Under the pieces are notes generated by a model. That model was not told where the DNA came from. It saw only the letters and a program-made list of their open reading frames with translations, and did no database searches. Shown here piece after piece: positions 18,681 through 29,828 of a stretch of DNA of 64,000 nucleotides. Each line of letters starts with the position of its first letter. Positions within the stretch are counted from its first letter, which is position 1. Origin of the DNA: Bog-532 sp963805255 (GTDB taxonomy: Bacteria; Actinomycetota; Actinomycetes; Streptosporangiales; Streptosporangiaceae). The position numbers and the translations under genes were made by a program. The stretch is from the NCBI GenBank assembly GCA_963805255.1, contig CAWDTK010000009.1, positions 1 through 64,000 on the forward strand, in the 5' to 3' direction.

Positions 18681-20711
18681 TCAGGGCGGGGTGAGGGCGG
18701 CGCGGAGCGAGGCCGGGGTGGTGACGGGCATCTGGCAGGTGAAGTTGCGGCAGACGTAGGCGGCAGGCGCGCCATCGACGAGCCCGCGGCCCTCCAGGAG
18801 CGGAACCGGAGCTTCCGATCCGTCGCCGAGGGCGATCACGGTGCCGGGCGGGGCGGCCAGCATCGCCGTCCTGTGCAGTTCACGGGTCCGCTGATCACCG
18901 GCCGGGCCGACGATCGCGACCTCCGACGGACCGGCGAGCAGCGCCTCGGCGACCGCCAGGCCCCAGCCTGCCGCGCGGGGATAACGCTCTGCGAGCACGG
19001 GGAGGGCACCGAGTGCAGCGAGCGCAGCCTCGCGGTGGCGTGTGGAGCCGGTCACGGCCGAGTAGCTGAGTAGCACGCCCGCCGCGGAAAACGTGCCCGA
19101 CGGCGTGGCGTTGTCCGCAGGGTCAGCCGGCCGGTAGATCAGCGGCTCGGCGTGGGCCGCTGTATCGTAAAAGCCACCTGCACCGTCGCCGAAGGAGCCA
19201 AGCACGGTCTCCAGCAGCTGTCCCGCGAGCGTCACCCAGCGGGCGTCGCCGGTGACGCCCGACAAGGTGAGAAAGCCGTCGGCGACACAGGCGTAGTCCT
19301 CGAGCACTCCCTCGCTCGCACCGGCCGTCCCGTCCCGTGAGCTGCGTGCCAGCGGGCCATCCGACAGGTGAACGCCGGCCAGCAAGCGGGCATCGGCTTC
19401 GGCGGCCCCGATCAGGTCCTTCCGGTCCAGTAGCAGGCCGGTCTCGGCGAGCGCCGCGATGGCGAGGCCGTTCCACGCCGCGACGACCTTGTCATCCCTG
19501 GCCGGGCGGACGCGCCGGGCCCGCGCCGCCAGAAGGGCGCCGCGGACGGCCTCGAAGCGCTCGCTGTCCGCGGGCTCCGCGTGCCGCTGGAGCACCGAGC
19601 GTCCCCGCTCGAAGGTCCCCCTGTCGGTCACGCCGAATGCCCCGGCCGCGAAGGCGGCGTCCTCCGGGCCTACGGCCTCGATCAGGTCCGCAAGCGTCCA
19701 GACGTAGAACCGGCCCTCTTCGCCCTCGCTGTCCGCGTCAAGCGAGGCGGCCAGGCCGCCCTGGGGCGTCCGCAGTTCGCGGAGCATCCAGTCGCAGGTC
19801 TCTTCCGCGACACGGCGCGCGAGCGCTGATCCGGTTCGCCGCCAGAGGTGGGCGTCGACGCGGGCAAGAAGAGCGTTGTCGTACAGCATTTTCTCGAAGT
19901 GCGGCACGACCCAGCTCGCGTCCACCGAATAACGGGCAAAACCGCCGCCGAGCTGGTCATATATGCCGCCCCTGGCCATGGCTTCGATCGTCTGGTCAGC
20001 CATGCGCAGGGCCCCGGCGCCGCCGGTCCGCTCGTGGTGCCGCAGCAGGAACTCCAGCACCATGGACGGCGGGAACTTCGGTGCCCCGCCGAATCCGCCG
20101 TGCGCCTCGTCGAAGTCACCTGACAGCGCGCCGGCTGCCGCCGCCGTAACCTCCGCCAGTCCCGTGCTCCCGGCACCGCCGGCTCCGCTGGCGATGCTGG
20201 CGCCGCGCAGTGCCCTCGCCGTCGCGGCCGCGTTGCCGGCGAGCGCCTCGGCGACGCGGCCCGCCTGGCCCTGGATGCCGCCCCGGTCCCGGTCCCAGGC
20301 ATCGGCCACGCCGAGGACGAGCCGCGTGAAGTGGTCTCGGGGAAAGTAGGTACCGCAGTAGAACGGCTCGCGATCGGGCGTCATGAACACCGTCATGGGC
20401 CAGCCCCCCTGACCGGTCATGGCCTGCGTCGCGGTCATGTAGACCGCGTCCACGTCGGGACGTTCTTCCCGGTCCACCTTGATCGCCACCAGATGCTCGT
20501 TCATCAGTGCGGCGGTCGCCGGGTCCTCGAACGATTCGTGCGCCATCACGTGACACCAGTGGCAGGCGGCGTAGCCGACCGAGAGCAGGACCGGCACGTC
20601 GCGCCGCCTGGCCGCACCGAACGCCTCGTCCGACCACGGCCACCAGTCGACCGGGTTGTCCGCGTGCTGCAGCAGGTACGGGCTGGTCGCGTCTTGGAGC
20701 CGGTTCGCCAT
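18681..20711 (-). CDS. DUF255 thioredoxin-fold/glycosidase-like protein (YyaL/SSP411 family)
   Basis: A 676-residue cytoplasmic protein. It opens with the family hallmark MANRLQDATSPYLLQHADNPVDWW, then VLLSVGYAACHWCHVMAHESF, whose CHWC resembles a thioredoxin motif. The remainder forms the alpha/alpha-barrel seen in N-acylglucosamine epimerase-like proteins (for example GGIYDQLGGGFARYSVD and WVVPHFEKMLYDNALL). The biochemical activity of the family is not settled. I chose the ATG at 20711 by homology; an ATG seven codons upstream (20732) has a better-spaced ribosome-binding site. The longer frame up to 20948 overlaps the next gene and is not favoured. Confidence 0.88.
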   Translation of the reverse strand: MANRLQDATSPYLLQHADNPVDWWPWSDEAFGAARRRDVPVLLSVGYAACHWCHVMAHESFEDPATAALMNEHLVAIKVDREERPDVDAVYMTATQAMTGQGGWPMTVFMTPDREPFYCGTYFPRDHFTRLVLGVADAWDRDRGGIQGQAGRVAEALAGNAAATARALRGASIASGAGGAGSTGLAEVTAAAAGALSGDFDEAHGGFGGAPKFPPSMVLEFLLRHHERTGGAGALRMADQTIEAMARGGIYDQLGGGFARYSVDASWVVPHFEKMLYDNALLARVDAHLWRRTGSALARRVAEETCDWMLRELRTPQGGLAASLDADSEGEEGRFYVWTLADLIEAVGPEDAAFAAGAFGVTDRGTFERGRSVLQRHAEPADSERFEAVRGALLAARARRVRPARDDKVVAAWNGLAIAALAETGLLLDRKDLIGAAEADARLLAGVHLSDGPLARSSRDGTAGASEGVLEDYACVADGFLTLSGVTGDARWVTLAGQLLETVLGSFGDGAGGFYDTAAHAEPLIYRPADPADNATPSGTFSAAGVLLSYSAVTGSTRHREAALAALGALPVLAERYPRAAGWGLAVAEALLAGPSEVAIVGPAGDQRTRELHRTAMLAAPPGTVIALGDGSEAPVPLLEGRGLVDGAPAAYVCRNFTCQMPVTTPASLRAALTPP

Positions 20712-20820
20712 ACCTCCATACTGGCCTGTCATCACAGCTGCCCTTGACGCGGGCGGCACGAGACCCGGCCGGGCCGGTCCCTGCCGCGGGCACACGGCCC
20801 GCGCCGGCCCGGCGCCCAGC

Positions 20821-22095
20821 TCAGGCGCCCAGGAGTACCCCGCGGTGCTGCCAGGCGAGGCGCAGCAGCGCCGCGCCGGCCGACTGCATGGCCTCGACGC
20901 TGGTGAAGCGATCGACGCTGGCCGCGCTGAACTCGATGCCGACGTCACCGCCGGCGGCGGCCGCGCCGGTGAGGATGTAGCCCTCGTCGTTGGCGGCGAC
21001 CAGGCCGCCGAATTCGGCGTCGAAAAACCGCGCGTCGAAGACGAGGACCGTCAGCAGGTCGACGTCCAGGGTCAGCGGATCAGCCCCCACGCCAAGCCAG
21101 TAACCGCGCAGCGTCCCCGCCTGCCGCGCACTGCTCAGGGCCGCGAAAAAGGGCCATCGCCCGTAGTCGAGCGGCGCCCCGCCGCTGCCGTAGTCCTCGC
21201 TGGTGCCGAGCAGCTCCTCAGCTACTTCCCGGGCGATCGCCTGCCACAAGCCGAGATCGTTGGCCAGGTTCCACTCGGCCTCGTGAGAAGGCTGGAACAT
21301 GCCGGCCGGCGCGACCTGGTAAAGGCCCCCGTTGACGGCGACGCTGGCCGGATCGCGCCAGTGCAGGAACATCTGCGCGCTTCCCGCGTCGCGGTCCCGG
21401 CGGAGGATCAGGGTGCAGATGCCCGTGGTCACGGAGCGCCTGGCCAGGTCGAGAGGATTCCCGACCGATGACCGGAGCGGAAGCTCGCTCATGGCCAGCA
21501 GCGATCCGGGGGACGGCCCGGTGGCCCGGGCGGTCACGGGCCCCGGTCTGGCCCGCACGTTGCCCGTACCCTGACGCGCCAGTACCCGGCCGGCCGTCTC
21601 ATGGGCGACGGCTTCACTCACGTTGATCAGGTCGAAATAACGGTTCGCGCCGAAGGTGAGGCAGGTGCCCGCGTCCGACGCACTTGCCTGCAGCAGCCGG
21701 TAGCACGTCCGGTTCTCCAGCAGGCGCGGCCTGCTCAGCACGGCGAGCGCGTCGGCGTAGGAGGTGAACCGGCTGCCGTCGTCCCGTACCGGGCGAACGT
21801 CTTCGGAGCCCGCCGGCTGGACCGGGTCGACGACCGTGCCCAGCCGGCCGGGACGCCAGGCCAGTTCGACCGCCTCCAGCGGGACAGGTGCGGCCGGCAG
21901 CCATCCCGGACGGGCCAGCAACGGCGTCCCGGCCACCCGCCAGGTGGCCGGGTACAGATGCTCCACGGCCTGGGTCAGATCATGGCGGTGCTCGTTCAGG
22001 TACCCGCGCTCGCGCAACCATCGCTGCTGGCTGTGCCGGGCCGCGTACGCTGTCCCGGCGGGCCCGGGTCCCGTGGCGATTGGCTGATCTGTCAT
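20821..22095 (-). CDS. Uncharacterised actinobacterial protein with a Nudix-like segment
   Basis: A 424-residue protein preceded by a GGAGG site 10 bases before the ATG. I do not recognise a named family. The middle part reads like an extended beta fold (SVTTGICTLILRRDRDAG, MFLHWRDPASVAVNGGLYQV). It is followed by MFQPSHEAEWNLANDLGLW and AIAREVAEELLGTSEDYG, whose REVAEEL resembles a Nudix box although the spacing is not canonical. I recall similar C-terminal regions attached to helix-turn-helix regulators in other actinomycetes; no such N-terminal domain is obvious here. No membrane segment is visible. It lies 109 bases upstream of the DUF255 gene on the same strand. Confidence 0.55.
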   Translation of the reverse strand: MTDQPIATGPGPAGTAYAARHSQQRWLRERGYLNEHRHDLTQAVEHLYPATWRVAGTPLLARPGWLPAAPVPLEAVELAWRPGRLGTVVDPVQPAGSEDVRPVRDDGSRFTSYADALAVLSRPRLLENRTCYRLLQASASDAGTCLTFGANRYFDLINVSEAVAHETAGRVLARQGTGNVRARPGPVTARATGPSPGSLLAMSELPLRSSVGNPLDLARRSVTTGICTLILRRDRDAGSAQMFLHWRDPASVAVNGGLYQVAPAGMFQPSHEAEWNLANDLGLWQAIAREVAEELLGTSEDYGSGGAPLDYGRWPFFAALSSARQAGTLRGYWLGVGADPLTLDVDLLTVLVFDARFFDAEFGGLVAANDEGYILTGAAAAGGDVGIEFSAASVDRFTSVEAMQSAGAALLRLAWQHRGVLLGA

Positions 22096-22309
22096 GCTGC
22101 GAGCGCCTCCGGCTTCGGGCGTCCATTGTTCCGCAGCTTCCCTCCGGCGCGTGCATCCTGGCCGCTTCCCTCACCGCAGCCGGGCGGCTGGCCGACTGGT
22201 CCCTGGCAGCCATCGCCCGGCTGGAACTTGCCGGCGGGTGCGTTATCAGGCGGCGTAACGGCGTCACTGCGGGAGCCGAGGGTGCGCCGTCAGGCGCCGA
22301 GGGCCGGAG

Positions 22310-23143
22310 TCAGGCGGTGACGGCGGCCGGGACGGGGCCGCCGGAGCGGACCGTTCTGGTCCGCCGGAGCGTGGCCCAGGCCCGGCCAGCGAGGTAGAAC
22401 ACGGCGCCCAGCACGCCGACGAAGAACCCGAGCGGCCAGTTGGTCTCATACGACACCGCGATCCCTATCCAGACCGTGACCAGGCCGAACGCGACCGACA
22501 GGGCGATCGCGAGGCCCGGCCGGGGGGTGAACGAGCGCGCCGCAGCGGCGGGGCCGATCATCAGGCTGAACATCAGCAGCGCGCCGACGACGGGGACGGT
22601 CATGCTGGTCGCGAGGGCCATGATGAGCAGGAACACTATCTCCATCCGCCGCGTGCCGACGCCGCGCGCCCCGGCGACTTCGGGCATCGCCGAGGACAGC
22701 ATCAGCGGCCGGAAGATGACGACGATGGCGGCGATGCTCACCACGCCCAGGCACGCGATCGGCAGGATTTCGCTAGAACTGACGCCGAACACCTCACCGA
22801 ACAGCAGTGAATAGGTCTCCTGCGCGTACTCGGTGCTCACACCCACGAACAGCGCGCCGAGGGCGAGCATCATCACCAGCACCAGCGCCGTGGCCACGTC
22901 GTGCCGGGCCCGGCGGCCGAACGCCGCGATCCCCAGCGCCCCGGCGACCGAGAAGACCGCGAGCCCGATGAGGGTGCTGATACCGAGCAGGCTGGCCCCC
23001 GCCGCACCGGCGAAGGCGCCGTTCGGGATCGCGTGCGCCGCGAACGTCGAGCCGCGGAGCACGGCGAAGAAGCCGACCACGCCCGCGATGACCGCCACGA
23101 TGGTCGCCGCGATCCACGTGTTCATCATCAAGCCGCTGAACAT
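22310..23143 (-). CDS. Metal ABC transporter permease (second)
   Basis: A 277-residue integral membrane protein with about eight hydrophobic helices and the conserved start region FAVLRGSTFAAHAIPNGAFAGAAG, typical of ZnuB/AztB-type permeases (ABC-3 family). It overlaps the preceding permease gene by 16 bases, so the two are co-translated and probably form a heterodimer. It is the last gene of a four-gene metal-import operon facing a Fur-family regulator, which suggests zinc or a similar divalent metal as substrate. Confidence 0.88.
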   Translation of the reverse strand: MFSGLMMNTWIAATIVAVIAGVVGFFAVLRGSTFAAHAIPNGAFAGAAGASLLGISTLIGLAVFSVAGALGIAAFGRRARHDVATALVLVMMLALGALFVGVSTEYAQETYSLLFGEVFGVSSSEILPIACLGVVSIAAIVVIFRPLMLSSAMPEVAGARGVGTRRMEIVFLLIMALATSMTVPVVGALLMFSLMIGPAAAARSFTPRPGLAIALSVAFGLVTVWIGIAVSYETNWPLGFFVGVLGAVFYLAGRAWATLRRTRTVRSGGPVPAAVTA

Positions 23144-24054
23144 GCCCTCTCCCCGGAATGGGCCTCGGCAGCCCGAGCCCGCCGTGACCGGGACGGCCGG
23201 CGCAGGTAGGTGAGCAGGTAGAAAATGACGACCAGCGCGACGATGAAGAAGCTCACCGGCCAGCCGTGCCCGTGCGGCGGCCAGTAGTAGCTGTCGTAGG
23301 CGAGCAGGATCCCGAGCCAGGTGGCGACCACGCCGATCAGCGCGGACATGGCCATCGCGCGGGCCGGCCCCTTGGCGATGCGCAGCGCGGTCGCGGCCGG
23401 GCCGACCAGCAGCGCCGTGCTGAGCACCGCGCCGATCGCCACAGCGGACAGCGAGACCGACACCGCCAAAGCGATCAGGTAAGCCGCTCCCACCGCGCGC
23501 ACGGGGACGCCCCGGGCCGCGGCGATGTCCGGGCTCAGCGAGCTCAGCAGCAGCACCCGCGACAGCAGCACCACGATGAGCAGCGCGATCACGCCGGACG
23601 CGATGAGCGCCGGGACGGTCGACGAGTCGATGACGAAGATGGACCCGAACAGGACCGTGAACGACGCGCCCGTGGTGCTGGTGGTGGCCGAGGCAAGATA
23701 CAGGAACAGGGCGGCCACGCCGAGCGCGGCGCCGAGCACGACGCCGGTCGCGACGTCCCGGCCCCGGCGGCGCTGAACCCCGATGACCTCGAGGAACGCG
23801 GCGGCGCCGATCCCGAACGCCAGGAAGCCCCAGAACTGGTTGAGCCCGACCAGGAAGGCGCCGGAGCCGCCGGTCGTGGCCACGTCGGCGAGCGCATGGC
23901 CCGCGAACGACTGCCCGCGCGTCACGGTGAACACCCCGACGACGCCCGAGGTGACGGCGACCACGGTACCGACGAGCACGGCGACCCGCACCGGACCGCT
24001 GGACAGCAGCCCGGGCTCGAACAGGTAGCTGAAGAAATGACCCATGCCGGTCAC
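23128..24054 (-). CDS. Metal ABC transporter permease (first)
   Basis: A 308-residue permease of the ABC-3 family. VFTVTRGQSFAGHALADVA marks the conserved cytoplasmic loop that contacts the ATPase, and eight or so membrane helices follow. The GTG start overlaps the ATPase stop by four bases. Having two different permeases in one operon differs from the single homodimeric ZnuB of enterobacteria but is common in actinobacterial zinc/manganese importers. Confidence 0.88.
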   Translation of the reverse strand: MTGMGHFFSYLFEPGLLSSGPVRVAVLVGTVVAVTSGVVGVFTVTRGQSFAGHALADVATTGGSGAFLVGLNQFWGFLAFGIGAAAFLEVIGVQRRRGRDVATGVVLGAALGVAALFLYLASATTSTTGASFTVLFGSIFVIDSSTVPALIASGVIALLIVVLLSRVLLLSSLSPDIAAARGVPVRAVGAAYLIALAVSVSLSAVAIGAVLSTALLVGPAATALRIAKGPARAMAMSALIGVVATWLGILLAYDSYYWPPHGHGWPVSFFIVALVVIFYLLTYLRRPSRSRRARAAEAHSGERACSAA

Positions 24055-24930
24055 GCGGCTCCGCTGCCGTACACGGCGCCCGGCCGCCCGATCAGCGCAT
24101 CCTGGCTGCCGGTGTCCTCACCGTCCTCGCCCGCCACGATCACGACGCGGCCGTGCACGTGCAGCACATCGACGTGCTGACCGTAAAGCTTGCTGAGCAC
24201 CTCGGTCTGCAGGACCTCATCGGCGCGGCCGACCGCGGCCCGGCCGGCCGCGACATAGACGATGCGGTCCATCACCGGCGCCAGCGGGTTCATGTCGTGC
24301 GCGGAGATCAGCACCGCGATCCGCTGCTCGTGGGCCAGCCGCGCCAGCACGGCCACAATGCCCTGGGCACTGCGGATGTCAAGGTTGGCCAGCGGCTCAT
24401 CGAGCAGGAGCAGTTTCGGCAGGCTGATCAGCGCGTGCGCGATCATGACCCGCTGCTGTTCACCACCGGATAGTTCCCCCACCCGGACGTCGGCGTAACC
24501 GTCCGCGCCGACGGCGCGCAGCGTCCCCGCCACCAGGTCGCGGCGCGCACGGGAGGGGAACGGGATGCCGAGCCGGTTCCCGTCGATGCCGAGGGCCACC
24601 ACGTCCCGGACGCGCAGCGGCATATCCGGCTCGATCAGCAGCTTCTGCGGGACGTAGCCGATCAGTGAGCCACCGTGTCCCCGGCCCCGCCTGCCGTGCG
24701 GCTGCCCGGCCACCGTGACCGTTCCCGAAGGCCGGCGGCTGGAGTCCCAGGATTACCCGCAGGATCGTCGTCTTGCCGGCGCCGTTCGGCCCGATCAGGC
24801 CGGTGAACTCGCCCGGCCGGGCCGTGAAGCCAACGTCGTGCAGGATCTCGCGGCCGGACAGCCGGACGCTGATCCCGTCCAGCCGGAGCAGCTCATCGGA
24901 ACCGGTATCGGGCACGCTTGCCGGGCTCAC
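24051..24930 (-). pseudogene. Metal ABC transporter ATPase, single frameshift
   Basis: The N-terminal frame (24930 to about 24735) contains the Walker A motif LIGPNGAGKTTILRV. The next frame contains the Q-loop SLIGYVPQKLLIEPD, the signature LSGGEQQRVMIAHAL and Walker B LLLLDEPLANLD, through to the stop at 24051. Removing one base at about 24729-24735 joins them as GLQPPASGTVTVAGQP, the usual strand after Walker A. As written the gene cannot make a full ATPase, although both neighbours and the overlaps (GTGA at each end) are intact. This is either a recent inactivating mutation or a single-base sequencing error. Confidence 0.85.
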
Positions 24931-25862
24931 AGTTTCTCTATCGATTTCCTGGTGGCCACAGCCTGCTGCAGATCGTGAACCTCGGCCAGCATCCAGGACT
25001 GATAGTCGTAACCCGGCACCGGCATCGTCTCGTAGACGCCCACGACAGGAACGTCGTTCTCCTTCGCCAGCGTGATGAACAACTCTGTCAGGCTATCGGT
25101 CACCTGCTGGTTGTAGAGAAAGACCTTCACCCTGTGCTGCGTGAACAGGCTCCGCTCCAGTGCGGTGTCCTGCGCCGACGGATCGACGCCGTTCATGATG
25201 TCCGCCTGGAAGGGAAAGGGGGTCATGATGTCGGTGCCCGCCGCCTGCAGCATGTAGTCGGCCACCGGTTCGGTGACCGCCACCGGCGTGTTCGGGTACT
25301 TCGCCTCGAAGGCGGCAACGGCCTGGTTCCAGGGGGCAAGCGAGCCGATGAAGGTGCGCGCGTTGGCGCGGAAGTACGACGCATGGGCCGGCTGGATGAC
25401 GGCCAGATCGGCCGCGATGGCGTTGGCCACGGCGGGCATCGTCGACGGCTTGTACCACAGGTGAGGATTCGGCGTGCTGTCCGGCAGGCCGAGAAGATTC
25501 TGCACGTGGATGACCTTGCGGCCGGAGTCTGGCACCGCCTTCTCGATCGTGTTCATGAACGTGTCGTAGCCGACGCCGTTCTGGACCACGAGCTGCGCAC
25601 TGCTGACCTCGCGGGCGACGCTGCTGCTGGCCTCAAAGGTGTGCGGGTCGGTGTTCGGGTTGCTCATGATGGCGGACGCCTGCACGTACTTCCCGCCGAC
25701 CTGCTGGATGACGTTGGCGTATTCGTTCTCGGCGCCGATGGCCACGATGGCCTTGCTGGACCCGGCCGATGGGGCGGCCGCTGAATTGGACGCGCAGGCG
25801 CTGACGACAAGGGCCACACTGGCAGAAACAGCGACAGCGAGGGGCTTACCGCACCTGATCAT
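24927..25862 (-). CDS. Metal-binding lipoprotein, ABC transporter substrate-binding protein
   Basis: About 311 residues of the ZnuA/cluster A-I family, which captures divalent metal outside the membrane. The lipobox ends LVVSAC with the lipidated Cys at residue 23 when the ATG at 25862 is used. An ATG six codons upstream would place the operator palindrome inside the coding sequence. Candidate metal ligands are the His in NTDPHTFEAS and in TPNPHLWYKPS; the third His of ZnuA is not obvious, where VTEPVADYMLQ has Glu instead. There is no His-rich loop. It is the first gene of the importer operon, divergent from the Fur-family gene. Confidence 0.87.
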   Translation of the reverse strand: MIRCGKPLAVAVSASVALVVSACASNSAAAPSAGSSKAIVAIGAENEYANVIQQVGGKYVQASAIMSNPNTDPHTFEASSSVAREVSSAQLVVQNGVGYDTFMNTIEKAVPDSGRKVIHVQNLLGLPDSTPNPHLWYKPSTMPAVANAIAADLAVIQPAHASYFRANARTFIGSLAPWNQAVAAFEAKYPNTPVAVTEPVADYMLQAAGTDIMTPFPFQADIMNGVDPSAQDTALERSLFTQHRVKVFLYNQQVTDSLTELFITLAKENDVPVVGVYETMPVPGYDYQSWMLAEVHDLQQAVATRKSIEKL

Positions 25863-25866
25863 GACC

Positions 25867-25883
25867 GTAATGATAATCATTTC
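25867..25883. promoter_or_regulatory. Fur/Zur-family operator palindrome
   Basis: The 13-bp near-perfect palindrome AATGATAATCATT (25869-25881), with a further G/C pair outside, matches the AT-rich TGATAATCATTA type of Fur/Zur box and stands out in high-GC DNA. It lies a few bases upstream of the lipoprotein ATG at 25862 and 41 bases before the divergent regulator start. One site can therefore repress the importer operon and autoregulate the repressor. Confidence 0.8.
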
Positions 25884-25921
25884 TATTTGGAGCCGTCAAA
25901 GCCAGGCTGTAACCTGCGGTT

Positions 25922-26401
25922 GTGACCACCTCGCAGTCCGATCGCCCCACGCAACAGCCGGCCTCCGGCGATGCTGACCTGGGCGGGCGCCCGCCGGGAA
26001 CCCCGCGGGGGACAAAGGTCCGCGGGACGAGGCAATCGGTGGCGCTCGTCGCGGCGCTGGACAACCTTCCCGGTTTCTGCAGTGCCCAGCAGATCCACGC
26101 CGAGCTGCGACGGCGCGGCGAGCACATCGGGCTGACCACCGTGTACCGGCACCTTCAGGTGCTCAGCGAGGAAGGCAGCGTCGACGCCATCCGCGACGAC
26201 AGCGGCGAAACACTGTACCGGCAGTGCGGCACCAGCAGCCACCATCACCATCTGACCTGCCGGAACTGCGGGAAGAGCGTCGAGGTCGAGGGTCGAGCGG
26301 TCGAGCGATGGGCCGAACGAGTGGCCCGCGACGCCGGATTCACCGACGTGGGCCACACGGTGGAACTCTTCGGCCTGTGCCCGGATTGCGCAACGTCCTG
26401 A
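25922..26401 (+). CDS. Fur-family metalloregulator, probably Zur
   Basis: A 159-residue repressor. The N-terminal winged helix reads GTRQSVALVAALDNLPGFCS and ELRRRGEHIGLTTVYRHL. The metal-binding half has HHHHLTCRNCGKSVEVEG and the second CxxC in LCPDCATS, forming the structural zinc site, with a His/Glu regulatory site before it. Position next to a metal importer and the shared AT-rich palindrome support zinc-responsive repression of uptake; Fur- or Mur-type specificity cannot be excluded from sequence. The start is a GTG, with a 40-residue N-terminal extension rich in Pro/Gly. Confidence 0.88.
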   Translation: MTTSQSDRPTQQPASGDADLGGRPPGTPRGTKVRGTRQSVALVAALDNLPGFCSAQQIHAELRRRGEHIGLTTVYRHLQVLSEEGSVDAIRDDSGETLYRQCGTSSHHHHLTCRNCGKSVEVEGRAVERWAERVARDAGFTDVGHTVELFGLCPDCATS

Positions 26402-26485
26402 GCGGACCGGACGCGCAGGCCTGACCAGGTGCGCCTTGTCCCGCTGGGTATCGGGACAGAAACCGCAGCTGGCCAGACCCGCGCC

Positions 26486-26525
26486 GGCCCCCGGGCCAGC
26501 GTGGGTCCGGGGGCCAGCTTGCTGG
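26486..26525. terminator. Likely bidirectional terminator between the Fur-family gene and lon
   Basis: GGCCCCCGG at 26486-26494 pairs perfectly with CCGGGGGCC at 26507-26515. A second overlapping stem GGCCAG/CTGGCC follows at 26512-26525. The hairpins sit between two convergent genes. There is no T-run, as is common for terminators in very GC-rich actinomycetes. Confidence 0.5.
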
Positions 26526-26537
26526 CCGGGCGGCCGC

Positions 26538-28949
<2,412 letters not shown>

Positions 28950-28962
28950 CTGGCCTCCAAAG

Positions 28963-28983
28963 ATTGAGTCAACCACACTCAAG
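28963..28983. promoter_or_regulatory. HAIR operator (HspR binding site) upstream of lon
   Basis: TTGAGT, a 7-base spacer CAACCAC, then ACTCAAG matches the known HAIR consensus CTTGAGT-N7-ACTCAAG except for the first base. It sits 14 bases upstream of the lon start codon, where HspR binding would block transcription until heat shock. This regulation of lon by HspR is established in Streptomyces. Confidence 0.85.
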
Positions 28984-29182
28984 AAAGAAGACGCCAAAAT
29001 AATTTCCTGTGCATGTTCTCTCTGAGCGAAGCGAGCGGGGGTACTGAGCGAAGCATGGTCCCGGTCCCGCCAATAGGCCCCTGAACTGGGGAAGCGGCGC
29101 GGGTACAGTCGGTGGGACTGCTCGGCTCAATGTCAGTGGACGGCGGTTTCTGCTCCTGCCGACGTCAAGCGAGCAGGCCGTT

Positions 29183-29246
29183 CTGCTCATTGAGCTGTCA
29201 GTGGGCGCTCATCTTGTTGTCAGTGGCCTGCTCATTGAGCTGTCAG
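29183..29246. repeat. 19-bp direct repeat, possible insertion-sequence end
   Basis: CTGCTCATTGAGCTGTCAG occurs at 29183-29201 and again at 29228-29246, with further TGTCAGTGG motifs nearby (29126 and 29218). Repeated short motifs of this kind are typical of transposase-binding sites at one end of IS21- or IS3-like elements. No matching transposase start is adjacent, so this is probably an orphaned end. Confidence 0.5.
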
Positions 29247-29267
29247 CTGCCGGCAGACTCGGGCGTG

Positions 29268-29470
29268 ATGAGTGCGGCGGCCGACGCCGCCGAGGCGCTG
29301 AAGCTGCTGCTGGACGTGTGCACGGTGCGCAGCATGGACGACCCCCGCGCGGCCGCGGTGACGGCGAACCTGGCCCGCGCTCCGACCAGCTCGCGACCGC
29401 AGCCGAGGGAATCGACGCGCTGTTCGCGGCGGCCCGTGACGTCGCCACGATCATTTCCCCGCCGGTATAG
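29268..29470 (+). pseudogene. Small hypothetical gene with an apparent frameshift
   Basis: From the ATG at 29268 the frame reads MSAAADAAEALKLLLDVCTV and RSMDDPRAAAVTANLARA. Near 29375 the protein-like sequence continues in another frame as SDQLATAAEGIDALFAAARD and VATIISPPV with a stop at 29470. Together they would make a helical protein of about 66 residues of unknown function. No ribosome-binding site is visible. Confidence 0.3.
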
Positions 29471-29520
29471 CCCAGAACGAGCGGGCCGCCTGCCGGGCGC
29501 ATCCTTTTCAAACCCCCGAT

Positions 29521-29580
29521 CTGACCAGCGCACTGACATCCAGATGACCGAATCACTGACAGCGAGGTGCGGCCTCTCAG
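29521..29580 (+). repeat. 60-bp direct repeat, copy 1
   Basis: Begins ctgaccagcgcactgacatc. It matches 35214-35273 in the same orientation at 56 of 60 positions. The similarity stops abruptly at both sides of the pair. The two copies bracket a 5.6-kb block containing a sigma factor, IS4 copy 1 and a regulator. Confidence 0.85.
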
Positions 29581-29820
29581 CCGCCCCGGCGTGCACCACG
29601 GCGGACCTGTCCGCCTGGGTGAACGCGGACCAGGAAAGCGGCGCGGCGGGGGCACCATCGTCTAACCGCTGGAGTTCACGAACATCAGCGGGCACGCCTG
29701 CACCATCCGGGACTACCCCGGCGTGTCCGCGACGGACAGCGCCGGGCAGCAGCTGGGCGACGCCGCCGCGCGCCAGACCGTGTACCCGGCCGCGACGGTC
29801 ACCGTCCCCGCCGGGCCGTA
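29544..29820 (+). pseudogene. DUF4232-domain protein remnant
   Basis: The downstream part reads PLEFTNISGHACTIRDYPG and VSATDSAGQQLGDAAARQ, the core of the DUF4232 domain found in many secreted actinobacterial lipoproteins of unknown role. The preceding part, PACTTADLSAWVNADQ, is in another frame; restoring one G near 29650 joins them but leaves a stop codon (TAA) where the family usually has Tyr. No signal peptide or start remains. The gene is therefore a decayed fragment, starting inside the 60-bp repeat. Confidence 0.6.
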
Positions 29821-29828
29821 GCTTACCG

